64,000 nt of DNA from UMGS1975 sp959600905 (lineage in GTDB: Bacteria; Bacillota; Clostridia; Christensenellales; QAND01): contig CAUGNO010000001.1 of assembly GCA_959600905.1 (NCBI GenBank), positions 124,001-188,000 on the forward strand, in the 5' to 3' direction. A model generated the notes under the pieces. The model worked only from the letters and a program-made list of their open reading frames with translations, was not told the origin of the DNA and made no database searches. Positions within the stretch are counted from its first letter, which is position 1; each line of letters begins with the position of its first letter. Below are positions 51,794 to 61,527 of the stretch, piece by piece. A program made the position numbers and the translations under genes.

Positions 51794-52707
51794 CACTGCG
51801 TCTCCTGCGGTGTAGCGGTAGGTGTTACAGAAGGCTGAGCAGAAGGGGTTGCCGTTACCGCATCGCCCTCATTCCCTTCTGTTGTCTTTTCTTTTACGAT
51901 CAGCACCTCTTCCAGATGCAAAAAGTCCACAGCTGGCTTGATGCGCACTGTTTTGCCCGTGCTGCCCGCCTCTTCTGATACCTCAACCACCTGGCCTATA
52001 ATGATGCCTTTGGGGAAAAGGCCCCCCAGCCCATTTGTAATGACGCTGTCGCCAGGCAGCAGTTCTGCTTCCAGCGGCAAAAATGCCATCTCACAAAGCC
52101 CTGACGAGCCTTCCGACTGGTCTATCCCGTTGATGATCCCATTGTCCCTGGTACGCTCTACCGTAGCCGATACAGAGCTTCTGGAATCAATGATCGCCAT
52201 CACTTTGGACCATGTGCCCCCTACTTCCGTCACACGTCCCACCAAGCCGTCTGGCGTAATTACCGCATCGTTGACCTCTACTCCATTGTTAAACCCAGCA
52301 TTGACGACGAAAACATCAAAGTAATACCCTGGATCCTTGGCGGTAACGCGCGCGGTTATGTAAGAGTACTCCGGCGTACGCTCTACATAATTTAGCAAGG
52401 ATTGTAGGCGTTGATTTTCTGCCTCCAATTCGCTCATACCCTGAATTTTCTGCTGGGCCTGTATCAGTTCTTCTTTGAGCTGTTCATTCTCCTGCTCTAT
52501 GCTGTTTCCTCCAAACAAGTTGGAGAAAAATGAACCGACACTGTTTGTCACTCTGCTTAAAAAGCTTTGCGCCCCTGCGGCCACGCCTCCCGGCACACTT
52601 TCCACACCAGAAATCTTCGCGCCGCCTGGAATGATGAACAGCAACAATACCAAAATGATTGTAATCACGATGGTAATCAACAGCGGTTTATTATTGAAAA
52701 GACGCAT
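51793..52707 (-). CDS. mreC: Rod shape-determining protein MreC
   Basis: MreC scaffolds the elongasome outside the membrane. The 304-aa product has one membrane segment near the N-terminus (LLITIVITIILVLLLFII), a coiled coil near 65-105 and the beta domain with ARVTAKDPGYYFDVFVVNAG and LLPGDSVITNGLGGLFPKGIIIG. The tail is Thr/Pro-rich and low in complexity. Confidence 0.95.
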   Translation of the reverse strand: MRLFNNKPLLITIVITIILVLLLFIIPGGAKISGVESVPGGVAAGAQSFLSRVTNSVGSFFSNLFGGNSIEQENEQLKEELIQAQQKIQGMSELEAENQRLQSLLNYVERTPEYSYITARVTAKDPGYYFDVFVVNAGFNNGVEVNDAVITPDGLVGRVTEVGGTWSKVMAIIDSRSSVSATVERTRDNGIINGIDQSEGSSGLCEMAFLPLEAELLPGDSVITNGLGGLFPKGIIIGQVVEVSEEAGSTGKTVRIKPAVDFLHLEEVLIVKEKTTEGNEGDAVTATPSAQPSVTPTATPQETQ

Positions 52708-52810
52708 ACTTGTCCCTCTTGCAAATTTTTAGAAAATAGAAGGGGATCCAAGGATCTCCCTCAGTTCCCCTGTAAGTATAGCATAAATATTACGAATTTG
52801 AAACATGGAT

Positions 52811-53851
52811 TCATCCGGCCGACTCCGTTACCGCAGGTGTGGTCTTAGGATAAATGGCCGCTGCGCCGTCTATGACCATACTTGTTCCTTTGACCACGCA
52901 TTCCATGTGGTCGTCTGCCAACCGTACCGGCATCCCCGTTTCCAAACTAATCAATCGATCCAACCCCTTTAAGGCGGAGGTGCCTCCAGACAGTACAATG
53001 CCTGTCTCCATTATATCTCCAGACAATTCCGGCGGGGTCTGCTCCAGGGCTTGTTTTACTGCCATTACAATGGTTTGTGCAGGCTCCCTTAGTGCCTCTC
53101 TGATTTCTGCACTGCTGATCGTTGCTGTACAAGGAAGTCCGTTTACCAGGTCACGTCCCCGGATCTCCATATACCGCTCTTCCTCTTCCTGGTATACGTT
53201 GCCGATATTGATTTTGATCTGTTCTGCCGTGCGCTCTCCTACCATCATGTTGTATACGCGGCGCACATAATCGGAAATCGCCTGATCGATCTTATTGCCT
53301 CCGCAACGCACGGATTTTGCCGCCACAATGCCGCCAAGCGAAATCGTCGCCACCTCTGCCGTTCCTCCGCCAATGTCCACGATCATGCAGCCGCGCGGCT
53401 CATATACATCCAATCCAGCGCCAATGGCCGCCGCCATCGGCTCCTCCATCAATACCGCTTCCCTGGCCCCTGCGCTGCGCGCTGCCTCCTCCACGGCTCT
53501 TTTTTCCACCTCTGTAATACCGCAGGGAACACAAAGCACAACGCGGGGATTAAACAGGGACCGCCCTCTTGGGATCGCCTTGCGAATAAAATATTTCAAC
53601 ATGATTTCCGTAATGTCAAAGTCCGCAATCACGCCATCTCTTAATGGACGAATGGCAACGATATTGCCCGGCGTGCGTCCAATCATTTCTTTGGCTTCCT
53701 GGCCCACGGCCAAAACCTCTCTCTTTAGGCCGTTCCGCACCGCTACTACGGATGGCTCTCGGATCACGATTCCCTTTCCCCTCATGTATACCAACGTATT
53801 GGCCGTGCCAAGATCTATGCCAAGGTCTCTTCCCATCAAATGAAATGCCAT
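52811..53851 (-). CDS. mreB: Rod shape-determining protein MreB (bacterial actin)
   Basis: MreB filaments direct side-wall synthesis. The 346-aa product has the actin-fold ATP site GIDLGTANTLVYMRGKGIV, CVPCGITEVEKRAV and VDIGGGTAEVATISLGG. I start at the ATG at 53851 after AGGAGG; a longer frame to 53908 includes leader sequence. It heads the mreB-mreC-mreD-pbp2-rodA unit. Confidence 0.96.
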   Translation of the reverse strand: MAFHLMGRDLGIDLGTANTLVYMRGKGIVIREPSVVAVRNGLKREVLAVGQEAKEMIGRTPGNIVAIRPLRDGVIADFDITEIMLKYFIRKAIPRGRSLFNPRVVLCVPCGITEVEKRAVEEAARSAGAREAVLMEEPMAAAIGAGLDVYEPRGCMIVDIGGGTAEVATISLGGIVAAKSVRCGGNKIDQAISDYVRRVYNMMVGERTAEQIKINIGNVYQEEEERYMEIRGRDLVNGLPCTATISSAEIREALREPAQTIVMAVKQALEQTPPELSGDIMETGIVLSGGTSALKGLDRLISLETGMPVRLADDHMECVVKGTSMVIDGAAAIYPKTTPAVTESAG

Positions 53852-53931
53852 CGTATTTCCTCCTATGCCTGTTACGAATGAATCCTCGTTTGAAAAAAGT
53901 ATTCCCAATATCTGGCTGGCCTATACAAAAC

Positions 53932-53959
53932 AAAAAGAACCCTTTCATAGGGTTCTTTT
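53932..53959 (-). terminator. Terminator after maf
   Basis: Minus-strand AAAGAACCC with GGGTTCTTT and T-run. It ends the rnf-maf transcript before mreB. Confidence 0.88.
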
Positions 53960-53966
53960 CCCAAGC

Positions 53967-54569
53967 TTATTCTATGGGGTATCCTGCTTTGTGCAAAAGC
54001 ATCCTAACACCGTGAATGGGAAGGCCCACAACATTGAAATAGCATCCATCGATTCTCTCTATCATCGCAGCACCCCTTCCCTGTATCCCGTAGGAGCCAG
54101 CCTTATCCATTGGCTCGTTCGTTGCGATATAGCTATGGATCTGCGCCGGGCTCATGGGTGCCATCCAAACACGCGTACAACGAAAATCCAGATACTCTGC
54201 CCCTTCCGGCGTAATCAAACAAAAGCCCGTATACACCTCGTGTGCATGCCCCTGTAAAAGCGTAAGCATCCTAAACGCATCCGCCTTATCCTTAGGCTTT
54301 CCCAAAATCCTGTCTCCATATACCACAATGGTATCCGCTCCCAAGACATAGCGTCCTGGATGCTTGTTCGCCACGGTATCAGCCTTTCTTTGCGCCACCT
54401 TTTCGGCATGTTCCATAGGATCAAAGTCGCCTATTATAGTCTCATCTACCTCCGCTGGCTCACAACAATACGGAATACCCAGCAGCTCTATGTATTCTCT
54501 TCTCCTTGGCGATGCGGAGGCCAGCAGCAAGACCGGCCTTTCATCTACCAATACAGGATTATTTTTCAT
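53967..54569 (-). CDS. maf: Maf-like nucleotide pyrophosphatase
   Basis: Maf proteins hydrolyse (d)NTPs such as dTTP and UTP, or modified nucleotides, and are linked to septation control. The 200-aa product starts VLLLASASPRRREYIELLG and has ADTIVVYGDRILGKP and KAGSYGIQGRGA, the family set. It overlaps the rnfB end by 11 bp. Confidence 0.94.
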   Translation of the reverse strand: MKNNPVLVDERPVLLLASASPRRREYIELLGIPYCCEPAEVDETIIGDFDPMEHAEKVAQRKADTVANKHPGRYVLGADTIVVYGDRILGKPKDKADAFRMLTLLQGHAHEVYTGFCLITPEGAEYLDFRCTRVWMAPMSPAQIHSYIATNEPMDKAGSYGIQGRGAAMIERIDGCYFNVVGLPIHGVRMLLHKAGYPIE

Positions 54570-55359
54570 GCATCACAATCGCCTTTGTCGGGCATTTCTC
54601 CTGGCAGATGCCGCAGCCCTTGCACAACAATGGGTTGATTACCGCCACGCCAGAGCTACAGTCGATCGCTCCTTCCGGGCAATTCTTTTCGCATAGGCGG
54701 CAGGATATACATCCTTTCATACATACATCCCGTACAGCTTTGCCCTTTTCCATATTCCGGCACAAAGCGATTGCAATGGTGTGGTTTGAAACCGGCTGCA
54801 AGGCAATCAAATTGCGTGGGCATGCCTTGGCACATGCGCCACATCCAATGCACTTATCCGCATCGATCTGCGCCAAACCAAACTCATTGATGGAAAGCGC
54901 CCCAAATTTACATTGTGCAACACAATCCCCAAATCCCAGGCAGCCAAACCGGCAGCCCTTTGGGCCGCTGGATAAGCTGCCGGCCGCTTTACAGGTCTGT
55001 AGCCCCGTATACTCCGCACGAGGCGGACATTGCGAGCGATCTCCTTGGCAGTGCATAACAGCTACCATCTTTTCTGACGTACCGGCCTCGATCCCCAAAA
55101 TCGCAGCCATTTTCGTCACATTTTCCTCTGAGGATACCACGCAGGTACGGGGAGGCACCTTACCCTTTGCCACTGCTTCCGCCAATGCATCGCAGCTCGG
55201 AAACCCGCATCCGCCACAGTTTGCGCCGGGCAACAGCTCCCTGATTTTGAGGGCCGTCTCATCCTTTTCCACAGCAAACTTCTTGCTTGCATATCCCAAT
55301 AGCAAGCCAAATACCAATCCCAGAACCGCGACAGCCGCGACTGGAGCAAATATCGACAT
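54559..55359 (-). CDS. rnfB: Rnf complex subunit RnfB (iron-sulfur)
   Basis: RnfB carries electrons from ferredoxin into the Rnf complex. The 266-aa product has an N-terminal membrane anchor, a 4Fe-4S domain (GANCGGCGFPSCDALAEAV) and ferredoxin-type clusters CIGCGACAKACP, CRLCEKNCP and CKGCGICQEKCP. Last rnf gene, 15 bp after rnfA. Confidence 0.95.
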   Translation of the reverse strand: MSIFAPVAAVAVLGLVFGLLLGYASKKFAVEKDETALKIRELLPGANCGGCGFPSCDALAEAVAKGKVPPRTCVVSSEENVTKMAAILGIEAGTSEKMVAVMHCQGDRSQCPPRAEYTGLQTCKAAGSLSSGPKGCRFGCLGFGDCVAQCKFGALSINEFGLAQIDADKCIGCGACAKACPRNLIALQPVSNHTIAIALCRNMEKGKAVRDVCMKGCISCRLCEKNCPEGAIDCSSGVAVINPLLCKGCGICQEKCPTKAIVMHEK

Positions 55360-55374
55360 GTTCGATCCCCTCCT

Positions 55375-55974
55375 TTACGCCATCAGGCCGTTGGTCAGGC
55401 CTGCGAATCCAAAGAAAGCGATGCTCATCAAACCTGCAGAAACCAAGCTGATGGGAAATCCCTTCATACATTCTGGTATGTTGCTGTTTTCCAGACGCTC
55501 CCGGATGCCTGCAAACAAAGTGATGGCAAACAGAAACGACAACCCTACACTGGTTCCGTTGATCAGAGTGTTGATCAGGTTATAACCCTCTTGAATATTC
55601 AAAATGGCCGAGCCCAATACCGCGCAGTTTGTTGTAATCAACGGCAGATAAATGCCAAGCGCATTGTACAGTGCCGGCGACATTTTCTGTATTACCATTT
55701 CCACAAACTGTACCAGCGAAGCAATTACCAGGATAAATACCACGGTTTGCATATATTCGATATGCAGCGGCACCAGCAAGCAGTATTGAATGATGTAAGT
55801 AATTACGCTGGATAACGCCATAACAAAGGTAACCGCAAGCCCCATGGAAACCGCCGTATCCAGCTTTTTGGAAACACCCAAGAATGGACAGCAGCCTAAA
55901 AACTGTGCCATGACGATATTATTGACAAAAATCGCGTTGATGATGATTACCAACGAACTAATGATTCCGTTCAT
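55375..55974 (-). CDS. rnfA: Rnf complex membrane subunit RnfA
   Basis: Integral membrane subunit with six segments, homologous to RnfE/NqrD-E. The 199-aa product has VNNIVMAQFLGCCPFLGVSK near the N-terminus, carrying the Cys thought to hold an Fe-S cluster with RnfE, and TTNCAVLGSAI. ATGA overlap with rnfE. Confidence 0.95.
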   Translation of the reverse strand: MNGIISSLVIIINAIFVNNIVMAQFLGCCPFLGVSKKLDTAVSMGLAVTFVMALSSVITYIIQYCLLVPLHIEYMQTVVFILVIASLVQFVEMVIQKMSPALYNALGIYLPLITTNCAVLGSAILNIQEGYNLINTLINGTSVGLSFLFAITLFAGIRERLENSNIPECMKGFPISLVSAGLMSIAFFGFAGLTNGLMA

Positions 55975-56588
55975 GCCACACGCTCCTTCTTCTTCCGGTT
56001 ATGTGCATCAATGGCGTTTACTGTAGCAAGCACCAAGCCAAATACGATGAAACCGCCAGGGGCCTGGCTCATCATCAGCATAGGCTGGAAGCTATCGCCA
56101 AACAGGGCAAACCCGAAGATGGTTCCATTGCCCAAAATCTCACGGATCGAGGAGATGATGAACAGCGCGCCTGTAAACCCAAGCCCCATGCCCAGTCCGT
56201 CTATCACAGAAGGCAACGGTTTATTCTTGCTTGCAAAGGATTCCGCCCGGGCTAAAATGATACAGTTTACAACGATCAACGGAATGAAAATGCCAAGCGA
56301 ATCGTTGAGTGCAGGCACAAATCCTTGAATCAACAGCTGGATGATTGTTACAAAGGTGGCAATGATAACGATAAACGCCGGGATGCGCACCTTATCCGGA
56401 ATAAAATTTCTCAAAAGGGAGATCACTAGGTTGCTGCCCATCAGTACAAACGTAACAGCCAAACCCATGCCGATGGCGTTCGTTGCGCTCGTACTTACCG
56501 CAATGGTAGGGCATGTACCCAGCACCAAGCGAAAAATCGGGTTTTCTCCGAACAATCCATTTTTGAAAACGTCTTTCAGCTTTTTCAT
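55971..56588 (-). CDS. rnfE: Rnf complex membrane subunit RnfE
   Basis: Six-segment membrane subunit paired with RnfA. The 205-aa product has FRLVLGTCPTIAVSTSATNAIGMG and VVNCIILARAESFASKN. I start at the ATG at 56588 rather than 56615. It follows rnfD with only 36 bp, leaving no room for rnfG. Confidence 0.94.
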   Translation of the reverse strand: MKKLKDVFKNGLFGENPIFRLVLGTCPTIAVSTSATNAIGMGLAVTFVLMGSNLVISLLRNFIPDKVRIPAFIVIIATFVTIIQLLIQGFVPALNDSLGIFIPLIVVNCIILARAESFASKNKPLPSVIDGLGMGLGFTGALFIISSIREILGNGTIFGFALFGDSFQPMLMMSQAPGGFIVFGLVLATVNAIDAHNRKKKERVA

Positions 56589-56624
56589 CTTTGCACCGCC
56601 CCGCCTTTCAAACACAGCTTACAA

Positions 56625-57569
56625 TTACGCATGTTTTTTCGCCTCCCCATACAGTTTTGGGTGCACAAAGCGATCGATCAGCGGCGTAACAACATTCATA
56701 AATAAGATTGCGTACGTCACGCCCTCAGCATATCCACCAAAGGTCCGTATCAGCGCCGTGAGTATGCCTGCGCCCAATCCCATGATAAATTGGCCCTTTT
56801 GCGTTACCGGGCTTGTTACATAATCCGTACACATGAAGAAAGCGCCAAACATGGCTCCGCCAGACAATATGGCAAACAATGCGTCTCCGGTAAACAACCC
56901 GTCTTGTCCGCCAAAAGCAAAGATCATCAAAGCCAGTCCGCCCAAATACCCGAGCGGCGTAGCCAACGTGATGACATGACGAAGCAGCAGATAAGCAGCG
57001 CCGATCAAGATGCACAGCTTGGAAACCTCCCCAATACATCCCGGAATATTTCCAAAGAATAAATCGCCGTAAGACGCCATCGCGCCCGTCGCTTTATAAG
57101 CGGCCAATGGCGTTGCTGCGGAAACAGCATCCGCCGGGGCCCAATGGGTCATCAAAGCGGGCCAGCTTGCCAAAAGGAAAGCACGCCCTACCAGCGCCGG
57201 GTTTAAAAAGTTTTGTCCGAGACCGCCAAACGGCAGCTTCCCGATCGCGATGGCAAATACACTGCCGATAAACGGTACCCACAACGGCACATAAGCCGGG
57301 CAACACATCGCTAAGAGCAACCCGGTAATGATTGCCGAAAAGTCCGTTACGGTCACGGGACGACCAGTTAATTTATTGCCCACAAATTCCGTCAACACAG
57401 CACCAGCCACGCCAGAAAGCATCACAAGCGCCGCCTGGTATCCAAACTGAATCACTCCGTATATCGCCGTGGGAATCAACGCAATGACGACGTCTCGCAT
57501 AATGCTCTGTACCGTTTGGCTTTGGCGGATATGGGGCGAGCTAGAAATTGAAAACCTCATTTTTTCCAT
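56625..57569 (-). CDS. rnfD: Rnf complex flavin-binding membrane subunit RnfD
   Basis: RnfD holds a covalent FMN on a Thr and takes part in ion pumping. The 314-aa product has about nine membrane segments, GGLGQNFLNPALVGRAFLLASWP, the flavin-attachment-like DAVSAATPLA and GAFFMCTDYVTSPVT. It lies 2 bp after rnfC. Confidence 0.94.
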   Translation of the reverse strand: MEKMRFSISSSPHIRQSQTVQSIMRDVVIALIPTAIYGVIQFGYQAALVMLSGVAGAVLTEFVGNKLTGRPVTVTDFSAIITGLLLAMCCPAYVPLWVPFIGSVFAIAIGKLPFGGLGQNFLNPALVGRAFLLASWPALMTHWAPADAVSAATPLAAYKATGAMASYGDLFFGNIPGCIGEVSKLCILIGAAYLLLRHVITLATPLGYLGGLALMIFAFGGQDGLFTGDALFAILSGGAMFGAFFMCTDYVTSPVTQKGQFIMGLGAGILTALIRTFGGYAEGVTYAILFMNVVTPLIDRFVHPKLYGEAKKHA

Positions 57570-57571
57570 TT

Positions 57572-58942
57572 CTATTTCTCCTCCTCTTTCCTAGCCGCCG
57601 CAGCACGCTCCCGCCGCAGCCTGCCAATCTCAGCCTTTGCTAAACGGATGGACTGCACCAAATACCGCTTGCTGGGACAGATATATGTACAGCATCCGCA
57701 TTCCATACAACTCATGGCATGTTCATCTTCGGCACGTTCATAATCCTTTTTCCGGGACAGCTGGTCAAGCTGAAACGGCATCAGCCCGATAGGACATACC
57801 GCCACGCACTTGCCGCAATGGATGCACGGCATTTCCGGCAATGGTTTTGCCATGTCTTCATTGATGACCAGTATGCCGCTGGTACCCTTTACGCAGCTAA
57901 CCTCCGTACTCGTTTGGGCAACACCCATCATCGGCCCGCCGGAAATGACCTTCACAGGCTTTCCTTCAAATCCGCCGCAGGCCTGAATGCAGTCCTCAAA
58001 AGTCGTCCCGATTCTTACCAAAAGATTCTGCGGATTTTTCACTCCGCCCGTAATGGTAATCACGCGCTGCACCATTGGCATTCCTTCGTAAACCGCCCGA
58101 TAAATAGCCGCTGCCGTTCCCACATTAAGCACAACGCATTGGCAGTCCATCGGAAGCCCGCCATCCGGCACTTCCCGGCCCGTCAGCGATTGCACCAGCT
58201 GCTTTTCAGAGCCCTGTGGATAACGAGTGCGCATAACCTCTACCGAAATCCCCCTGCAATTTTTGCAGGCATCCTTTATCGTCCGCACAGCATCCATCTT
58301 ATTTTGTTCAATCCCAATGATGGTTTTTTGGATGCCAAGCGCATTCATCGCCAGCTCAGCACCAAGCACCACCTGATCCGGATGCTCCACCATCATGCGT
58401 TCATCCGCCGTCAAATAAGGCTCGCACTCCGCCCCGTTGATCAAAAGCGTGTCCACCGTTTTGCCTTGGGGAATGCTCAGCTTTACATGGGTAGGGAACG
58501 TGGCCCCGCCGGCCCCTACAATGCCCGCCGCTTGGATGATCTCGATGATCTCCTGCGAAGAAAGCGCCATCACCTCATCCTTGGTTCTCGGCTTGATCTC
58601 ATCATACAGCGTATATGCCCCGTCATTTTCTATCACGACATGCATCGTGGGGGCGCCTGTTACGTGAAGCTTCTCCTGAATTGCCTTCACCTTGCCGGAT
58701 ACGCTGGCATGCACAGGCGCGCCGACAAATCCGGCCGGCTGGCCGATGGGCTGCCCTACGCAGACCGTATCGCCAACTTTTACACAAGGATGCGCCGGCA
58801 TCCCGATGTTTTGCGCCATAGGAATGGCTACCAGCTTAGGCGCCTCCAGCTCTTGAATCATCTTTCCGCTAGCCAACGGCTTTCCTTCATGCTGATTATG
58901 CAGTGGCTTTACGCCGCCCTTTTTAAATGTAAGAATGCCCAA
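57572..58942 (-). CDS. rnfC: Rnf complex NADH-binding subunit RnfC
   Basis: RnfC passes electrons to NAD+. The protein of about 456 aa has GAGGATFPTHVKL (nucleotide/FMN fold), LLINGAECEPYLTADERMM, and the clusters CIHCGKCVAVCP and CMECGCCTYICPSK. A TTG at 58942, after AAGGAAGG, gives MGILTFKKGGVKPLHN, the usual RnfC N-terminus; an ATG at 58966 is possible but has a poorly spaced site. Confidence 0.92.
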   Translation of the reverse strand: MGILTFKKGGVKPLHNQHEGKPLASGKMIQELEAPKLVAIPMAQNIGMPAHPCVKVGDTVCVGQPIGQPAGFVGAPVHASVSGKVKAIQEKLHVTGAPTMHVVIENDGAYTLYDEIKPRTKDEVMALSSQEIIEIIQAAGIVGAGGATFPTHVKLSIPQGKTVDTLLINGAECEPYLTADERMMVEHPDQVVLGAELAMNALGIQKTIIGIEQNKMDAVRTIKDACKNCRGISVEVMRTRYPQGSEKQLVQSLTGREVPDGGLPMDCQCVVLNVGTAAAIYRAVYEGMPMVQRVITITGGVKNPQNLLVRIGTTFEDCIQACGGFEGKPVKVISGGPMMGVAQTSTEVSCVKGTSGILVINEDMAKPLPEMPCIHCGKCVAVCPIGLMPFQLDQLSRKKDYERAEDEHAMSCMECGCCTYICPSKRYLVQSIRLAKAEIGRLRRERAAAARKEEEK

Positions 58943-59183
58943 TGCTACACCTTCCTTTAAGGCCATTCGCTGACTATGCCTCTCTAATAATTTTTAATTA
59001 TAGCATAATTCCTTTTTAGTATAACAACTTTACACACTCTCGGCACGAAAAAATTATTAAACTTTCTAAAAGTCCTTAGCATCAGCCTCACAGCAGCTTA
59101 TTGATTTATTCTACAAAATATGCAAAAATATAAAATGGTTTTTTATGATATAGTAGAAATGAAGGAATGGAGTGTGTTCCGGT

Positions 59184-60317
59184 ATGAATATAATTTTACT
59201 TGGTGCTTGTGTGCTCATTGCCTGTTTTGGCATCTTTACTGCTCTGCTTGGCAGCGGAAAGCCCAAGCTCTTTGGCGCATTTTTCGGAATCATGCTTGGC
59301 AGCGGCTTGGCCATTGTCGTGTGCAAAGCATTGGGATTTAGCTTAACTTCCATCCCCGTTGCCGTCGCAATGGGCGTTGTTTCCGTCATTCTTTTGGCGC
59401 TTGCCGTTTGGAAAGAGGCTGCATCCCTGCTCATCATCAGCATTTGTGGCGGGTTCTATATCGGCGGGGGCTTGGTGTACGGCGTGATGACCCTGTTCTC
59501 CATCCAGTTGGATTGGGTGATTGGAGGGTTAGCAGCTGCAATTTTGGCCCTTATCTTTGCCGCGCTTTGTTTGATCCGCCCCAGCAACGGCATTTTAATC
59601 GCCACCTCTATGGCCGGTGGTGCATTGGTCAGTATTTCCGGGTCTATCATCCTGTATATGATCCTCAACATTGCCGCCAGCGCCGGCTTTATCGGGGATT
59701 TGCTGGCTCTGTATACAGCCTTGTCTCCGAATACCATCCTTCTCATTTGGGTTTTTGGCTTACTGCTGGGCGGTGGCGCCATGCTGCTCCAAAGCCTTCT
59801 GATGAAATCCGTAGAGGATGTAGACGACGGTTCTTGGGAGGATTGGGAACCGGAATATGAAGAAGAGGAAGAACCCATCGTTATCAAACGCGGCCCTCGT
59901 CGGAAAAAGAAAAAACAGCTTGTGGAGCCGTATGATTGGGGTGAACCTGAGGAATCCGATTCCTACGGCGCTTTTGATGAGCAGCAGGATTGGTCAGACG
60001 AGCCAGAAGAAGAGGCGTCCTATGAAGAAACGATAGAAAATGAAGAGCTTGTAGAGGAAGATCCTGTGCCTGGCCAAGAGCACGTGCGTACCGTAATCCC
60101 GCCGGTTGGCTCCGCAGCCAATGAAGAGGATGGCTCTACCAAAGTATTCCGCAAGGTGGTACTGCCTCAATCAGAGACGCAATCAACGACGCGTGCTGAC
60201 GTTTCTGCGCACTCTCCCGTATCCTCAGAAGAAACGGCTCAAGATGAGTTGCATAAAGAGCCTACCCCTAAGCTTTCTCGTCCTACGTTCCCACCGCGTT
60301 CCCAGCGCAGAAAATAA
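59184..60317 (+). CDS. Predicted membrane protein with charged, disordered tail
   Basis: A 377-aa protein with seven to eight membrane segments in residues 1-210, rich in Gly and Ala (GLAIVVCKALGF, LVYGVMTLF). The pattern is like DUF4203/TMEM198-type proteins, which I cannot confirm. The rest is a cytosolic tail that is very acidic (EDWEPEYEEEEEPIV), then has a basic patch (KRGPRRKKKKQ) and more Glu/Ser-rich sequence. I choose ATG 59184; GTG 59172 would add four residues. It stands alone and faces a convergent gene. Function unknown. Confidence 0.8.
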   Translation: MNIILLGACVLIACFGIFTALLGSGKPKLFGAFFGIMLGSGLAIVVCKALGFSLTSIPVAVAMGVVSVILLALAVWKEAASLLIISICGGFYIGGGLVYGVMTLFSIQLDWVIGGLAAAILALIFAALCLIRPSNGILIATSMAGGALVSISGSIILYMILNIAASAGFIGDLLALYTALSPNTILLIWVFGLLLGGGAMLLQSLLMKSVEDVDDGSWEDWEPEYEEEEEPIVIKRGPRRKKKKQLVEPYDWGEPEESDSYGAFDEQQDWSDEPEEEASYEETIENEELVEEDPVPGQEHVRTVIPPVGSAANEEDGSTKVFRKVVLPQSETQSTTRADVSAHSPVSSEETAQDELHKEPTPKLSRPTFPPRSQRRK

Positions 60318-60322
60318 TGCTT

Positions 60323-60354
60323 CAAAAAAAGCTCCCTGATAGGGAGCTTTTTTC
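60323..60354. terminator. Bidirectional terminator
   Basis: AAAAAAGCTCCCT with AGGGAGCTTTTTT. Serves the membrane protein gene and the convergent GNAT-like gene. Confidence 0.92.
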
Positions 60355-60360
60355 TATGCA

Positions 60361-61485
60361 TCAACCAATTTTTTTGATCCAACAACGGCGTCTTTTGTGC
60401 TGTGTAGCTTCATAGCTTTTCCAAAGCGCCTGTATCTTCTCATTCGTCTCCAGCTCGGGCCCCGTCTCTGCATACTTCCCATGATTTTCAATCGCTTCTT
60501 TGGTCAAATCATTCAGCATCAACGCCACATGCCCTTGTTTTTGATACTTTGGCTTCACGCCTACCAAATACAAATCAATAACGTCGGTCTTTTTATAGGG
60601 CGCTCTGAGGATGCGAATCCACCCAAAAGGGAACAATCTTCCTTTGGATTTTCGTACGCAATCGTTCATTGACGGTAGCATAAAGCCCACGCCCACCGGC
60701 TCGTCATTTTCATCGATGATCATCCGTACATAATGAGGGTTGATCAGCATCATAAACTGAGAAAAGTATTTTTGTATCAGCTTATCCGTAATAGGAACCG
60801 TTCCGTACAAATCCTCAAACGCTTCATTGATGACGCGCATCGCTCCCTTCAAGTACGGACGGATCTCCCGTTTGCTCTTGAACGACGCCATTCTCATCTT
60901 GCTTCGCTTCATCACCAGCTGGCTCAGGCGTTCAATTCTGGGATCTACTTGTTCAGGAATCTTAATCTTGTATTCCACCCAGTCAACATCCTTATCAAAG
61001 CCGAGCCTTGCCATATGCTCTTTATAATAAGCATAATTGTAAATGGTAATAAAATTGTTATCCTGGTCGAAACCTTCTATCAGCATACCTTCTTGATCCA
61101 AGTCGCTAAAGCCCATCGGCCCATGGATCTCTTGCAAGCCCTTCTCACGCCCCCATGCGATAACAGCGTCGAATAATGCTTGGCTGACCTCATAATCATC
61201 TATAAAATCCACACGTGTAAACCGAATTCTGCTTGTGCCCCACTTTTCATTGGCAGCATGGCTGATAATGGCACCGATACGCCCAACAACCTTGCCATCA
61301 CGATATGCCAAAAACATTTTAGCTTCGCAAAAATCAAACGCTGGATTTTTCTTTGGATTGAAATTATCCAATTCATCCGATAACAAGAAAGGCACAAACT
61401 GCGGGCAGTCCTTATACAATTCCAAAGGGAATTTTACAAATGCCTTTTTCTCCTTTGTTGAAATCGCTTCTCTTACTTCTACCAT
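60361..61485 (-). CDS. GNAT-like acyltransferase fold protein
   Basis: A 374-aa protein. The first half has a GNAT-like core (AKMFLAYRDGKVVGRIGAII) and the second half a typical acetyl-CoA site region (VGVGFMLPSMN, IDLYLVGVKPKYQKQGHVALML). GPMGFSDLDQEGMLIEGFD marks a family of uncharacterised two-domain GNAT proteins. I start at the ATG at 61485 after AAAGGA; the ATG at 61503 has no site. Substrate unknown. Confidence 0.82.
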   Translation of the reverse strand: MVEVREAISTKEKKAFVKFPLELYKDCPQFVPFLLSDELDNFNPKKNPAFDFCEAKMFLAYRDGKVVGRIGAIISHAANEKWGTSRIRFTRVDFIDDYEVSQALFDAVIAWGREKGLQEIHGPMGFSDLDQEGMLIEGFDQDNNFITIYNYAYYKEHMARLGFDKDVDWVEYKIKIPEQVDPRIERLSQLVMKRSKMRMASFKSKREIRPYLKGAMRVINEAFEDLYGTVPITDKLIQKYFSQFMMLINPHYVRMIIDENDEPVGVGFMLPSMNDCVRKSKGRLFPFGWIRILRAPYKKTDVIDLYLVGVKPKYQKQGHVALMLNDLTKEAIENHGKYAETGPELETNEKIQALWKSYEATQHKRRRCWIKKIG

Positions 61486-61527
61486 CCAAATATTCCTTTC
61501 CATTCCAGGGAAACCCTGCGTTTTACA

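Noticed and set aside
54506..55585. Plus-strand 359-aa frame opposite rnfB and rnfA
   Set aside because: Crosses two real minus-strand genes with no ribosome site or recognisable domain.
57719..58960. Plus-strand 413-aa frame opposite rnfC
   Set aside because: Antisense to a clear RnfC; composition rich in His, Arg and Leu is typical of a reverse-complement shadow.
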